A program made the position numbers and the translations under genes. Shown one piece after another: positions 49,301 to 57,589 of a stretch of DNA of 64,000 nt. Position 1 is the first letter of the stretch, and each line of letters starts with the position of its first letter. Origin of the DNA: Pedobacter steynii (GTDB lineage: Bacteria > Bacteroidota > Bacteroidia > Sphingobacteriales > Sphingobacteriaceae); contig NZ_CP017141.1 in NCBI RefSeq assembly GCF_001721645.1, positions 6,076,001-6,140,000 of the forward strand, given 5' to 3'. A model generated the notes under the pieces. It saw only the letters and a program-made list of their open reading frames with translations. It was not told the DNA's origin and ran no database searches.

Positions 49301-50053
49301 TTACAACTTTAACAAAGCTTTGATCGAACTTTTTTTCTGTTTTGAAACGGGAACCTTCTGGTTTGTGTAATTCATGATCAGGTATCCGGAATCTTCATTG
49401 AGGATACTGGTAACATGTGCTTTATTGACCAAATGAGACTGATGACACCGGATAAACCCATAAGGACTCAATAGCTCATCATACTCATACAAAGGTTTTG
49501 AGATCAGGTGTTCGGCCCCATTCGTCAAAAAAAATGTGGTATAATTATTCGAAGACATACACCTCACAATATCCTTTACCGGTACCAGATAAGTTTCCTT
49601 CAATGTAGGTAAAGCAATTTTCTGATTCTCGTCCGGTGATGTGCGGTCCAGCAGTTTAAGAAGGTTATTCAACCTGGCATTATGTCTTTTCGCATTCACT
49701 GACTCAGCGATTCTGCCTACCGTGCTTTTGAGCTCTGCAATATTTATTGGCTTTAACAAATAGTCGAGCGCCGAAAATTTAACGGCCATGATACCATAAG
49801 CATCGTAAGCAGTGACAAATACAACGTCAAAATCAGGTTCATTAATCGATCTTAACAAATCAAAACCATTCTTTCCCGGCATTTCTATATCCAGAAACAG
49901 CACATCCGGCTTTAACTCCAGGATCAGTTCTTTCGCCTCATCAGCACTTACCGCTGTACCTACGACCGCTATCTCCTTGCAGTGACGGGCAAGTAAAGCT
50001 TGTAAGTTATCTATATTGATGGGCTCATCGTCAATTATTATTGCGCTTATCAT
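49301..50053 (-). CDS. LytTR-family response regulator of a two-component pair
   Basis: This 250-residue protein has a receiver domain (IIIDDEPINIDNLQ, phospho-acceptor Asp in VLFLDIEMPGKNG, Lys in YLLKPIN) and a LytTR DNA-binding domain (LKETYLVPVKDIVRCMSSNNYTTFFL and FIRCHQSHLVNK). It begins directly after the stop of the kinase gene with no gap, so the two are co-expressed partners. Confidence 0.93.
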   Translation of the reverse strand: MISAIIIDDEPINIDNLQALLARHCKEIAVVGTAVSADEAKELILELKPDVLFLDIEMPGKNGFDLLRSINEPDFDVVFVTAYDAYGIMAVKFSALDYLLKPINIAELKSTVGRIAESVNAKRHNARLNNLLKLLDRTSPDENQKIALPTLKETYLVPVKDIVRCMSSNNYTTFFLTNGAEHLISKPLYEYDELLSPYGFIRCHQSHLVNKAHVTSILNEDSGYLIMNYTNQKVPVSKQKKSSIKALLKL

Positions 50054-51466
50054 TTAATTATCAATCCAGTTGTGAAATGTTAAAATGGCTTCCGTCCCTG
50101 ATTCCTTATTGAAATCAAGCACAATTGCCTGTTCTTTCTTCAGTTTATTAATGGCCAGGATTCTTTCTGTGGTTAAAGAAAGACCATATCCTGAACCGGA
50201 GCTTTTATCCAGCCAGGTTCCATTATCTTTCACTATAACTACAAAAGTATTTTGTTTCTCTCCTTCCCGGCAAATGATCTGTAGTTTTCCTCTATCGCCA
50301 AGGCCGGAAAGGCCGTGTTTGATAGCATTCTCTACCAGAGGCTGCAACAGCAAAGTGGGTATTTCTATTCCTGATGTTTGGAGCTCTTCAGAGACGGATA
50401 TATCCCAGGAAAAATTGAAGCGTAAGGCTTCCAGGTGGATATACATGCGCATCATTTCCAGCTCCTGATCGAGGCTGCTGAAAACCTGCTGACTTTTAGC
50501 CAGTGTTTTCCTGAGCAAGGAACTAAATTCCTGTAAATATTGATTCGCTTCTTCTATGCGGTCTGTATTCATCAACCCCTGAATCGAGCTGAGCGCGTTA
50601 AAGGTAAAATGAGGATTTAGCAGCGACTGTAACCTGATCGCTGCCTCTTCCATTTTTTGCTGTTTCTTTTGTGAGGATTTGATTTTATTCTTTAAGCCGC
50701 TGGTGATCAAAAGAAAAACAAGGATGACAACTATGGCCAGAAATATAATATAGGTGATGGAAGATTGATACCAGTAAGGTTTTACATTCAGATAAATCAG
50801 CTCCACGCTTTCTTTTTGAACCACATAGTTAACCCTTAATTCGTATGCTGTATTTGCGGTCAGCTTTAAAGAATCAAACCCGGTTTTACCTATTCCACGC
50901 TGAGATCTTTTTGTTTTTAAGTTGACTAAAGTATATTCTACCTCCATATCCTTAAAATCAGCCCTTTCGGTAATGCCTAATTTAAATTCTCCGGGTGATA
51001 AACTAAGCTGATCAGAATGATCTCCGGAAGAGGAAATATAGAAAGGAGTTTTACTGTTTTCTCCATGCTGATAGAACTTGATTTCAGGAATGAGTTTTGG
51101 CCTTTGGACAACATACCTGCACAACAGCGCATTACTTTTTCGGTCCGTCACATCCGTAAAAAATTCAGATCCGGGAGATAGATAAGCTGTATAGCCCCCG
51201 ATCGGACGTTCTGTTTCCTGGCTTCCTTTCTTTTCTGAAAGCCTGTGAGTCTCATTATGGAATGCGCTGGAAGTGTAAATGCTAATAAAACCACCCGATA
51301 CCTCAACCTTAATCAACTTTCCCTGTCGATTTTCCTTAACCTCGCTGCCTGGCACTCCAGCAGCAACATCAAAGCGCAGGTATGATTTTTCTGGTCCTTT
51401 GGCCGGCTGGCTGTAAGCGCCTGGAACACCCGTAACAAGAACTAGAATAAAGGCAATTAAATTCAT
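50054..51466 (-). CDS. LytS-type sensor histidine kinase
   Basis: This 470-residue protein has a signal peptide (MNLIAFILVLVTGVPGAYSQ), a periplasmic sensor of about 215 residues, one membrane helix (SSITYIIFLAIVVILVFLLIT) and a His_kinase domain with LNPHFTFNALSSIQGLMNT, where the conserved His is the phosphorylation site. An HATPase region follows (LLLQPLVENAIKHGL, VVIVKDNG, GSGYGLSLTTERI). It pairs with the LytTR regulator immediately downstream. The TlpA-like gene lies 49 nt or so upstream on the same strand. Confidence 0.93.
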   Translation of the reverse strand: MNLIAFILVLVTGVPGAYSQPAKGPEKSYLRFDVAAGVPGSEVKENRQGKLIKVEVSGGFISIYTSSAFHNETHRLSEKKGSQETERPIGGYTAYLSPGSEFFTDVTDRKSNALLCRYVVQRPKLIPEIKFYQHGENSKTPFYISSSGDHSDQLSLSPGEFKLGITERADFKDMEVEYTLVNLKTKRSQRGIGKTGFDSLKLTANTAYELRVNYVVQKESVELIYLNVKPYWYQSSITYIIFLAIVVILVFLLITSGLKNKIKSSQKKQQKMEEAAIRLQSLLNPHFTFNALSSIQGLMNTDRIEEANQYLQEFSSLLRKTLAKSQQVFSSLDQELEMMRMYIHLEALRFNFSWDISVSEELQTSGIEIPTLLLQPLVENAIKHGLSGLGDRGKLQIICREGEKQNTFVVIVKDNGTWLDKSSGSGYGLSLTTERILAINKLKKEQAIVLDFNKESGTEAILTFHNWIDN

Positions 51467-51515
51467 ATCACTGTCTTAAAGTACTAATATAATGGTTAAT
51501 ATCACATCCAGTTGC

Positions 51516-52694
51516 TTATTGCTCTTTGGCAATAGCAATCATTGCTTCCAGTTCATTGATCAGTTCCCTATCTGATGAATAGCCCTTGGTTGAAAACCGC
51601 AATTTACCTTTCCTGTCGATGACTACTTTGGTGGGGATCCCATCTACTTTATAGGCGGATGCCACCTGGAATAGTTCCGTATGCTGATCCATAGGTTGAT
51701 CCATTAACGCATTAACCGGAAATTTATTCATTTTAACATAAGATGCTACACGCAGCGCTGCATCTTTTCCGTTCTCTCGAGTAGCTACAAACAAAAAAAC
51801 CACCTCTGGATGTTGTTTGCTAATTTTTTCCATTGCCGGCATTGAGGCGACACATGGAGCACACCATGTAGCCCAAAAATCTAATACCACCACCTTCCCT
51901 CTCAGGTCTGCAAGTGTTACCCGTTTCCCATGAAGGTCCAAAAGGCTGAAATTTGAGGCTTCCTGGTTAGTAAACATAGTTTTGGCAATCTTCGTTCTGT
52001 AGGTATCATTTCCTTCTCTTTGTATAGGATCCAATTTCATCAATATCTCTCTGGCTTTATCTTCTTGCCCCTGAGAAACCAATAAAGTACTATAAAGTGT
52101 TATTGATGATGACATGGCATCGTCCAGATCAATGCCTTTTAATGCTTTCTCCTCGAAGATTAATGCGGTTTTATCGTCTCTATTTTCATGAAGAATTGCA
52201 GCATAAGTTTCATAATACGGATACGCAGCCATTCTCATAAACCTGTTCCAATCTTCCAGAGGAAAGCCATCAGGCCTGGCCGATGGGTCATCTTTATAAG
52301 AATCGTACAACTCCACGGTTTTTTGTGCCAGAGCCTGCGCATAATCCATGTTGTTTCCGGCACGGAATAACTGATCTGCTGCCATATTCAGATAAGAGGT
52401 CTGATTAAATTTGTTTCTGATTAAACCAATGTAGATTTCAAACTTCAGAAAGGTACCAGCCTTGAGAAAGGAAAGTGCCACCTGACCTTTCAAAACATCA
52501 ATATCTTCCGAGTTTTTCACCGAATCGAGCTGGTAATCCCGGATGATATTGCGCATCGAAACGACATTTTTTTCCGGATCCGATTCTTTAGTCATCATTT
52601 GAATCCGGTTTTGCAGGGTTTCTTTGGTTTGTGCTTTTGCATTCCATGAGCAGCAAAAAAGCATACTCAATAATAAAATCATGATCGTTTTCAT
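51516..52694 (-). CDS. TlpA-like thioredoxin-fold protein, exported
   Basis: This roughly 392-residue protein has an export signal (MKTIMILLLSMLFCCSWNAKAQ), possibly a lipoprotein-like CC. A helical region of about 230 residues is followed by a C-terminal TlpA/AhpC-TSA domain: FSLLDLHGKRVTLADLRGKVVVLDFWATWCAPCVASMPAMEKI, with the WCAPC redox motif, and YKVDGIPTKVVIDRKGK with the cis-Pro. It likely works in the periplasm as a thiol-disulphide oxidoreductase. A second in-frame ATG at 52712 exists; 52694 is chosen because AAGGA sits about 6 nt before it. It lies between the two-component pair and the RiPP operon on the same strand. Confidence 0.88.
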   Translation of the reverse strand: MKTIMILLLSMLFCCSWNAKAQTKETLQNRIQMMTKESDPEKNVVSMRNIIRDYQLDSVKNSEDIDVLKGQVALSFLKAGTFLKFEIYIGLIRNKFNQTSYLNMAADQLFRAGNNMDYAQALAQKTVELYDSYKDDPSARPDGFPLEDWNRFMRMAAYPYYETYAAILHENRDDKTALIFEEKALKGIDLDDAMSSSITLYSTLLVSQGQEDKAREILMKLDPIQREGNDTYRTKIAKTMFTNQEASNFSLLDLHGKRVTLADLRGKVVVLDFWATWCAPCVASMPAMEKISKQHPEVVFLFVATRENGKDAALRVASYVKMNKFPVNALMDQPMDQHTELFQVASAYKVDGIPTKVVIDRKGKLRFSTKGYSSDRELINELEAMIAIAKEQ

Positions 52695-52766
52695 ATTTTT
52701 CCTTTTTAACATAGGTCAAAATTAGGCCGGGACTTATGTATAAAGAATTGGAACTGTGAAAACGAA

Positions 52767-53873
52767 CTAAATGGCTGTGAATTTGAAACCGTAAGAGAGA
52801 ATGGCACTTTGCTTCAAAGGGTTCTTACTCCAATCCTCCCATGAAGCAGTATGAGGGTCGTATCCGCATTTTAAAGGTTTGCTGTAATCATCTGCAGGAT
52901 CTTCCAGATAAGCCCGGCAATCGGTACAGATATAACGGAATTCGCAGTCTTTACAGGTCCGGATTTCATCTTTATGGATCGTCCACATTTTTTTAAAGTC
53001 TGATCTGGCGACTACGCTACTCAATGAAGTATCCTTAATATCTCCATAAGCAGTTGCCATGCCGGGGCAATTCTTAATCTGACCGAACCTATCCACGCTG
53101 ATTTTCTGATTCAAACAGGTATTATGAAGCTGTGCTTCTGTAAAATGAGGGATATTGGGACTGAAATAGGACAAATGAAAAACGCCGCAATGCGTTTCAT
53201 CTGAAAGGTGCTGCATGGTATAATCCACCCTGATCTGATTACCGAGATACCAGTCTGACCTGTTTTCAGGGGCGTCATAACAAATGATCGATCCGATCCT
53301 TTGATGCACGATAAAAACCTCTTCCAATTGTGAATTGCCGGCAATGCTTTCAGAATAGGGAATAATAAATTCAATGTTTCTGCAATTGCTGTTCGCTGTT
53401 GCAGTAGTGATATCGAGGATTTCTTCCAGCTCCATCAAACGGTAACTACGAACCTGAATAGCGATGCAATCCAAGGAGATCAGTTCTGCAATGATCTTGT
53501 GCAGATCAAAAGACGATTGCCCGTCTACATCAATAATGGCATTCTGGATTTTTCCGGAAGGCAGAAAATCCAGGGGTAAGTCGATAAACCTTTCTGCATC
53601 GGCAGCGGTATTGCTTAAAAAAATATACTCGCCTTCCAGTAAAAAGTCCAGGTACTCCTCCAGGGTCTGATGTTCTTCTTCCGGATAATCAGCATACATC
53701 TCTTCAATTCTTTTTCCTTTGTAGTCTGTAACCAGGTCTTTTAAACTCATAGGTACGGGCATAAATCTTTGCCGCTGCAAATCGCAGAGCAAAGCTCTTT
53801 TAGCCCCTGTCGTAAACAGACAACTGGCTAAGGGGATCAGGTACTTTTTTCCGTAGCGGTTTAAATTGTCCAT
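52767..53873 (-). CDS. SPASM-domain peptide maturase of a grasp-with-spasm system
   Basis: This 368-residue protein has a C-terminal SPASM domain with a run of cysteines: NTCLNQKISVDRFGQIKNCPGMA, then CKDCEFRYICTDCRAYLED and LKCGYDPH, enough to bind auxiliary iron-sulphur clusters. I see no CxxxCxxC radical-SAM motif in the N-terminal part, so it is not a standard radical SAM enzyme. It follows a small gene and an ATP-grasp gene on the same strand, which is the layout described as the grasp-with-spasm RiPP system. Precursors with double-Gly leaders lie upstream. The chemistry of the SPASM partner in these systems is not settled. Confidence 0.85.
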   Translation of the reverse strand: MDNLNRYGKKYLIPLASCLFTTGAKRALLCDLQRQRFMPVPMSLKDLVTDYKGKRIEEMYADYPEEEHQTLEEYLDFLLEGEYIFLSNTAADAERFIDLPLDFLPSGKIQNAIIDVDGQSSFDLHKIIAELISLDCIAIQVRSYRLMELEEILDITTATANSNCRNIEFIIPYSESIAGNSQLEEVFIVHQRIGSIICYDAPENRSDWYLGNQIRVDYTMQHLSDETHCGVFHLSYFSPNIPHFTEAQLHNTCLNQKISVDRFGQIKNCPGMATAYGDIKDTSLSSVVARSDFKKMWTIHKDEIRTCKDCEFRYICTDCRAYLEDPADDYSKPLKCGYDPHTASWEDWSKNPLKQSAILSYGFKFTAI

Positions 53874-53876
53874 CTG

Positions 53877-54080
53877 TTATTCGATTATCCTGGAAATAGG
53901 TTTATACAAACGGTGTACCCGGATAGACTTCAGGTGATACTGATTAAAAGAGGCATGCTTACTCAGCAATGCAGACTTGTCGTCTATACTGATTTTGGTG
54001 GCTTTTGCCTTTCCGTAAAAAGGCGGGTATTCGGGATCAAACCTTCCGTTAAAGATATCTTTTAGTTTTTTCATAATCAC
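53877..54080 (-). CDS. Small protein of the grasp-with-spasm operon
   Basis: This 67-residue, basic protein (MIMKKLKDIFNGRFDPEYPPFYGK, then HRLYKPISRIIE at the end) overlaps the end of the ATP-grasp gene by 4 nt and ends 3 nt before the SPASM gene. That tight packing argues for a real gene. It lacks the GG leader seen in the two precursor peptides, so it could be a third, different substrate or an accessory protein. Function not recognised. Confidence 0.6.
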   Translation of the reverse strand: MIMKKLKDIFNGRFDPEYPPFYGKAKATKISIDDKSALLSKHASFNQYHLKSIRVHRLYKPISRIIE

Positions 54081-55030
54081 AGGGAGAGCTTAGATAAGTG
54101 TAAAGCAACATTTCTTTCTAAATAATAATTGCAGTTGGAGCTTACATTACCAAACTGACCAACAGGGTTGACTTCCAAAAAGACAAACTCATCTTCAGGG
54201 CTGACAATAATATCTATAGAGCCGGTTTTGAGCGATAATTGTCTCATCAGCTGATCTATTTTAACCGCAATTTCTTCTGGTAAACGATAAGGAAGAGCAC
54301 GATTAGGCCTCTGGAAGTTGTAGTGCCGCATGTCTACACTTGTCTGTGTATCCTGCTGACTTAGAATAGCCATCGTATAGCAGGTACCACGTAGGTAAAA
54401 TATGCGCAGTTCATATTTCTTTTCAATATATTCTACAAACAATCCTGGTAAAAAGGAATCGGGTAAACGGTCAATATCCTCCTGTTCAAAGACATCGGTA
54501 TACTGCATATACGCGACCTCATCTTCATTTAAAGAGATGCCATCTCCGATTGGCTTGGTAACAATTTTTCCATGTTTTAGAGCGAAGTCCTGTACCTGCC
54601 GGCGAGTATTAAAAACACCGAACGAAGGAATTTTAAGCCCTGCATTCTCTGCAATACACATCACATCCAGGCGATTTGAATCGGCATTTAAACTGCTGCT
54701 TAGGTTAGGTAGCTCCAGTAACCTGTTATGGATCAGTTGAGTGATGCTGTTGAGTTCCCTTTTCAAATGAGCATGGATAATTGCAGGATGATCTTCAGCA
54801 GCTTTCAGCCGGAACGTAAAATCTCCCCGCCGATACCAATAGGCTTTAATTTTTGAAAAATCCAATGTCCTTTGATCCGTAAAACGAAGTAGGGTTTCAT
54901 CATTGCTGATCTGAACTTCTTCAATGATATCTTCATTGCTCAGCACCATGATTTCCTGATCAAAATGACGGAGCCATTTGATTACATCCAGGGTAGTCGC
55001 ATCCTGGGAGCCTGTTAAGATTAGAATCAT
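54077..55030 (-). CDS. ATP-grasp peptide maturase (grasp-with-spasm system)
   Basis: The protein (about 317 residues) starts MILILTGSQDATTLDVIKWLRHFDQ. The ATP-grasp core shows KHGKIVTKPIGDGISL, PGLFVEYIEKKYELRIFYLRGTCYTMAIL, and near the C-terminus SIDIIVSPEDEFVFLEVNPVGQFGNV with the metal-binding ExNP. Enzymes of this class activate side-chain carboxylates with ATP to form ester or amide links in RiPPs (graspetides). A TTG at 55057 would extend it into the terminator hairpin; the ATG at 55030 fits the family start. It overlaps the next small gene by 4 nt. Substrates are probably the two GG peptides directly upstream. Confidence 0.88.
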   Translation of the reverse strand: MILILTGSQDATTLDVIKWLRHFDQEIMVLSNEDIIEEVQISNDETLLRFTDQRTLDFSKIKAYWYRRGDFTFRLKAAEDHPAIIHAHLKRELNSITQLIHNRLLELPNLSSSLNADSNRLDVMCIAENAGLKIPSFGVFNTRRQVQDFALKHGKIVTKPIGDGISLNEDEVAYMQYTDVFEQEDIDRLPDSFLPGLFVEYIEKKYELRIFYLRGTCYTMAILSQQDTQTSVDMRHYNFQRPNRALPYRLPEEIAVKIDQLMRQLSLKTGSIDIIVSPEDEFVFLEVNPVGQFGNVSSNCNYYLERNVALHLSKLSL

Positions 55031-55071
55031 AAGAAAAAAATGCCCGTGTATCCGCAAATACCGGGCATTTT
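55031..55071 (-). terminator. Intrinsic terminator / attenuator between RiPP precursors and enzymes
   Basis: On the minus strand, AAATGCCCG (55062..55070) and CGGGCATTT (55038..55046) pair perfectly for 9 to 10 bp around a 15-nt loop, followed by a T run (from 55040 down). It sits 11 nt after the first precursor stop and directly before the ATG of the ATP-grasp gene. Partial termination here would make precursors more abundant than enzymes. Its T run ends next to the start codon, so it may also affect translation. Confidence 0.75.
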
Positions 55072-55081
55072 AAATGTTGGT

Positions 55082-55303
55082 TTAATACCAGCCAGGACCG
55101 TCGGCAGTTTCACTGTAGACCAATCGACCGGCACTATCATGTATATATGTTGAGGTGTAATGGCTTCCACCCGATTCATAATCGAATACGGTTACCAGGT
55201 CGGTTCCGACCCGGTAACTGTTCATCGACCCACCTCTGAGACTGGTCATTTCTTCTTTACTTAGGGTTTGGTTAAAAACCCCAAGCTTTTCTAGTGTTTT
55301 CAC
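55082..55303 (-). CDS. RiPP precursor peptide 1, double-glycine leader
   Basis: This 73-residue peptide has a leader MKTLEKLGVFNQTLSKEEM followed by TSLRGG, the double-Gly cleavage site, and a core beginning SMNSYRVGTDLVTVFDY. The core is rich in T, S, Y, D and E, fitting Thr/Ser-Asp/Glu cross-linking by the ATP-grasp enzyme. The leader is nearly the same as in peptide 2 but the cores differ entirely. It ends 11 nt before the terminator. Confidence 0.85.
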   Translation of the reverse strand: MKTLEKLGVFNQTLSKEEMTSLRGGSMNSYRVGTDLVTVFDYESGGSHYTSTYIHDSAGRLVYSETADGPGWY

Positions 55304-55305
55304 AA

Positions 55306-55512
55306 CTAAGGTTGAATATCTCTGGTATCCGGAGCTACGTTTGTAGAAAGGCCTTTAGGGCCAAAACCGATATCAGTACAGGTCGTTTGTCCTGATGGGT
55401 TAAACGGATCTAAGGTATCTCTACCTGGTCCAAGCGTACCTCCTTTAACCATTTTCTGCTCGTCTTTGCTTAACTCATGATTAAATGCTGAGAATTTTTC
55501 TAGGGTTTTCAT
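55306..55512 (-). CDS. RiPP precursor peptide 2, double-glycine leader
   Basis: This 68-residue peptide starts MKTLEKFSAFNHELSKDEQ, then KMVKGG, then the core TLGPGRDTLDPFNPSGQ and TTCTDIGFGPKG. The open frame extends upstream to 55596, but the Met at 55512 matches the leader of peptide 1 and is preferred. The core contains several T/D pairs and one Cys. It is the first gene of the RiPP transcript. A peptidase-transporter was not found in the window. Confidence 0.84.
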   Translation of the reverse strand: MKTLEKFSAFNHELSKDEQKMVKGGTLGPGRDTLDPFNPSGQTTCTDIGFGPKGLSTNVAPDTRDIQP

Positions 55513-55669
55513 ATGATTTTGTTTAAGTTTAATATTAAAGTTCACAGAATTATAAATTCTTACAGCAAAATACAAAGTTGATTTCTGTTGAGGCAAAGAG
55601 ATTGAAATTCGTAAGGTTTTTGTTATTATTCGTTAGTTTTCAATAGATATGTGTATTCTGACTATATAA

Positions 55670-56236
55670 TTAAACCCTTAACGAGCCACGGAAGCCCCTG
55701 GCTGCATAATAAGATTCCGCACCATTATGGTACAAAAAGACCGTTCCATAGCGATAATCGCAGAAAAGCGCCCCTCCTAGTTTTCGGATATCAGCAGGTG
55801 TTTTAATCCAGCTCGAAGTTTTTGTATCGAACTTTCCAAGCTGTTGTAACTCACGATACTGCTCTTCGGTTAAGATTTCAATCCCCATGGCAGCAGCAGC
55901 ATCCAATGCATTGTTTGCAGGTTTATGTTCTTTCCTTGACTCCAGCGCCGCACTGTCATAACAAAAACTTCTGCGACCTTTAGGGCTTTCGGCCGAACAA
56001 TCATAAAAGATGTATTCACCGGTCTTTTGATCATAGCCCACTACATCCGGTTCGCCACCAGTAACTTCCATATCGTCCAGGGACCATAACTTTTCAGTAC
56101 TGGCTTCCAACCTGGCCTGCACCTTTGCCCATTCTATATCTTGATGACGGTTCTTATTTTTCTCAAATCGGTCTTTCAGGGTTTTGAGTAATTCTTCACG
56201 TTGCTCTGGTAACAATGTTTTATTCTGGTTTTTCAT
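55670..56236 (-). CDS. DUF4256-family protein
   Basis: This 188-residue soluble protein contains GGEPDVVGYDQKTGEYIFYDCSAESPKGRRSFCYDSAALESRK, LGIEIL-type TEEQYRELQQLGKFDTKTSSWIKTP and GGALFCDYRYGTVFLYHNGAESYYAARGFRG, the conserved blocks of DUF4256. Function is unknown. It is the last gene of the ArsR-SRPBCC-DoxX group on the minus strand, 29 nt after the DoxX gene. Confidence 0.85.
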   Translation of the reverse strand: MKNQNKTLLPEQREELLKTLKDRFEKNKNRHQDIEWAKVQARLEASTEKLWSLDDMEVTGGEPDVVGYDQKTGEYIFYDCSAESPKGRRSFCYDSAALESRKEHKPANNALDAAAAMGIEILTEEQYRELQQLGKFDTKTSSWIKTPADIRKLGGALFCDYRYGTVFLYHNGAESYYAARGFRGSLRV

Positions 56237-56265
56237 GATATTTGGTTTTATGATTTAAGGGATTT

Positions 56266-56649
56266 TTATAGATTAACGGAGCTGATTTTTCTATCCTCAG
56301 GTCTGATGTACCAGGAAACTATGGTGAGTACCAGTAACAATAGCGGAGGGAGGATATCGCTGATGGGATTTCCCACTGCGATGTGCGAAAATATGGCGCC
56401 CGACATGGAAAAGAAAAAGCCGGCATAAGCCCACTCCTTTAACAAAGGAAATTTAGGAATAAGGACAGCAATAACGCCCAGAATTTTCCAGATGCCCAGC
56501 ATGGTTAAAAAGTAGCCGGGATAGCCCAATTTTACCACAAGATCTACTTGTTCTTTCATTTTTAGTATCTGTACGACTCCTGTTGACACCATTCCCAACG
56601 ACAGCCATAGTGTAGAAACCCAATAGATGATCTTTTTTGTTTTTGTCAT
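56266..56649 (-). CDS. DoxX-family membrane protein
   Basis: This 127-residue protein has four hydrophobic helices (VSTLWLSLGMVSTGVVQIL, TMLGIWKILGVIAVLIP, WAYAGFFFSMSGAIFSHIAVG and PPLLLLVLTIVSWYI) in the DoxX-like order. It lies 6 nt after the SRPBCC gene. Proteins of this type often travel with ArsR and SRPBCC genes in Bacteroidota; the activity is not clear. Confidence 0.85.
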   Translation of the reverse strand: MTKTKKIIYWVSTLWLSLGMVSTGVVQILKMKEQVDLVVKLGYPGYFLTMLGIWKILGVIAVLIPKFPLLKEWAYAGFFFSMSGAIFSHIAVGNPISDILPPLLLLVLTIVSWYIRPEDRKISSVNL

Positions 56650-56655
56650 GATTTG

Positions 56656-57123
56656 TTATTTTAGTTTGTTTACGATTTCCTGTAATCTGTTATGTGCCAT
56701 GTTGATGCCCTTTGCAAATGGCAATTGTAAAACCTGATCTCTGACTGCGGCTGACCGGTATACAATATGCATACGAAGCTTGCTGGTTCCTTCAGTCAGT
56801 TTTTCAAATTCCAGGAATTCCAGTTGAGCATCAAAAGGAGTGCTGTCCATTTCGAATGTCCGGGTGATTTTCTGGTTCGGAACAAACTCATGAATAACCC
56901 CGCTGGCTGTAAACGCCAGATTTCCTTTAGGATCGCTCGTTTGAAATTCCCAGGCCCCATGCTTTTTGTTTTCAAGTTTCAGCACTTTTGTTCCCATCCA
57001 TTGTTCCACAATTTCGGGCTCTACATAAGCTTTAAAGAGTAATTCAAGCGGTAAATCAAACTCCCTTGTAATTACAATTTCCTGTCGGCCGTTTTCAGCA
57101 TCGATTTTTGTTTTTTGTTCCAT
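56656..57123 (-). CDS. SRPBCC/AHSA1-domain protein
   Basis: This 155-residue protein is an AHSA1-type START-like fold: EIVITREFDLPLELLFKAYVEPEIVEQWMGTKVLKLE, then FTASGVIHEFVPNQKITRTFEMD. It likely binds a hydrophobic ligand. It starts 1 nt after the ArsR stop, so the two are coupled. Confidence 0.9.
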   Translation of the reverse strand: MEQKTKIDAENGRQEIVITREFDLPLELLFKAYVEPEIVEQWMGTKVLKLENKKHGAWEFQTSDPKGNLAFTASGVIHEFVPNQKITRTFEMDSTPFDAQLEFLEFEKLTEGTSKLRMHIVYRSAAVRDQVLQLPFAKGINMAHNRLQEIVNKLK

Positions 57124-57124
57124 C

Positions 57125-57454
57125 TTATTCTAATTCTTTAGATTGATAGTTTTTCATGATACTCTCTAATTTGTTGAACCTGTCATCCCACATCTTGCGG
57201 AAGGGTTCGATAAAATCTGCTACTTCTATCATTTTTTTTGCGTTTATGTAATAGTGAATCTCTCTCCCGTTCTGCTCCTGTTTCAATAATTCACATTCGG
57301 TAAGGATTTGAAGATGTTTGGAAACGGTGGGTCTGGCGGTGTCAAAATTGGAAGCAATTGCACCAGCCGTCATGGATTGTGAGGCAACCAATAGCAATAT
57401 TGCCCTTCTTGTCGGGTCTGCTATGGCTTGAAATACGTCTCTTCTTAAATTCAT
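57125..57454 (-). CDS. ArsR-family transcriptional repressor
   Basis: This 109-residue winged-helix protein (VFQAIADPTRRAILLLVASQSMTAGAIASNFDTARPTVSKHLQILTECELLKQEQNGREIHYYI) is of the ArsR family. No metal-binding CxC motif is seen, as in many ArsR-like regulators that pair with SRPBCC proteins. Two perfect palindromes overlap its predicted promoter, so it is probably an autorepressor of this four-gene operon. Confidence 0.92.
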   Translation of the reverse strand: MNLRRDVFQAIADPTRRAILLLVASQSMTAGAIASNFDTARPTVSKHLQILTECELLKQEQNGREIHYYINAKKMIEVADFIEPFRKMWDDRFNKLESIMKNYQSKELE

Positions 57455-57457
57455 CGT

Positions 57458-57503
57458 GTAGTCATTTGACTACTAATATACGTGTAGTTATTTAACTACA
57501 CAA
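57458..57503 (-). promoter_or_regulatory. ArsR operon promoter with two palindromic operators
   Basis: Palindrome 1 is GTAGTCA-TT-TGACTAC (57458..57473); palindrome 2 is GTGTAGTTA-TT-TAACTACAC (57482..57501). Both are perfect and their centres are 26 nt apart. On the minus strand a -33 TTG (57501..57503), 20-nt spacer and -7 TATATTAG (57473..57480) fit the Bacteroidota promoter. Palindrome 2 fills the spacer and palindrome 1 covers the start region 4 nt before the arsR ATG, so binding would block transcription. Confidence 0.75.
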
Positions 57504-57589
57504 TTTTTTTTTACATTTTTTTTGGCAGGATGCTTCGTATACTCCTATTAATCAATCAGAAGAAAGAATAAACGAATGCTGGAATGGAT

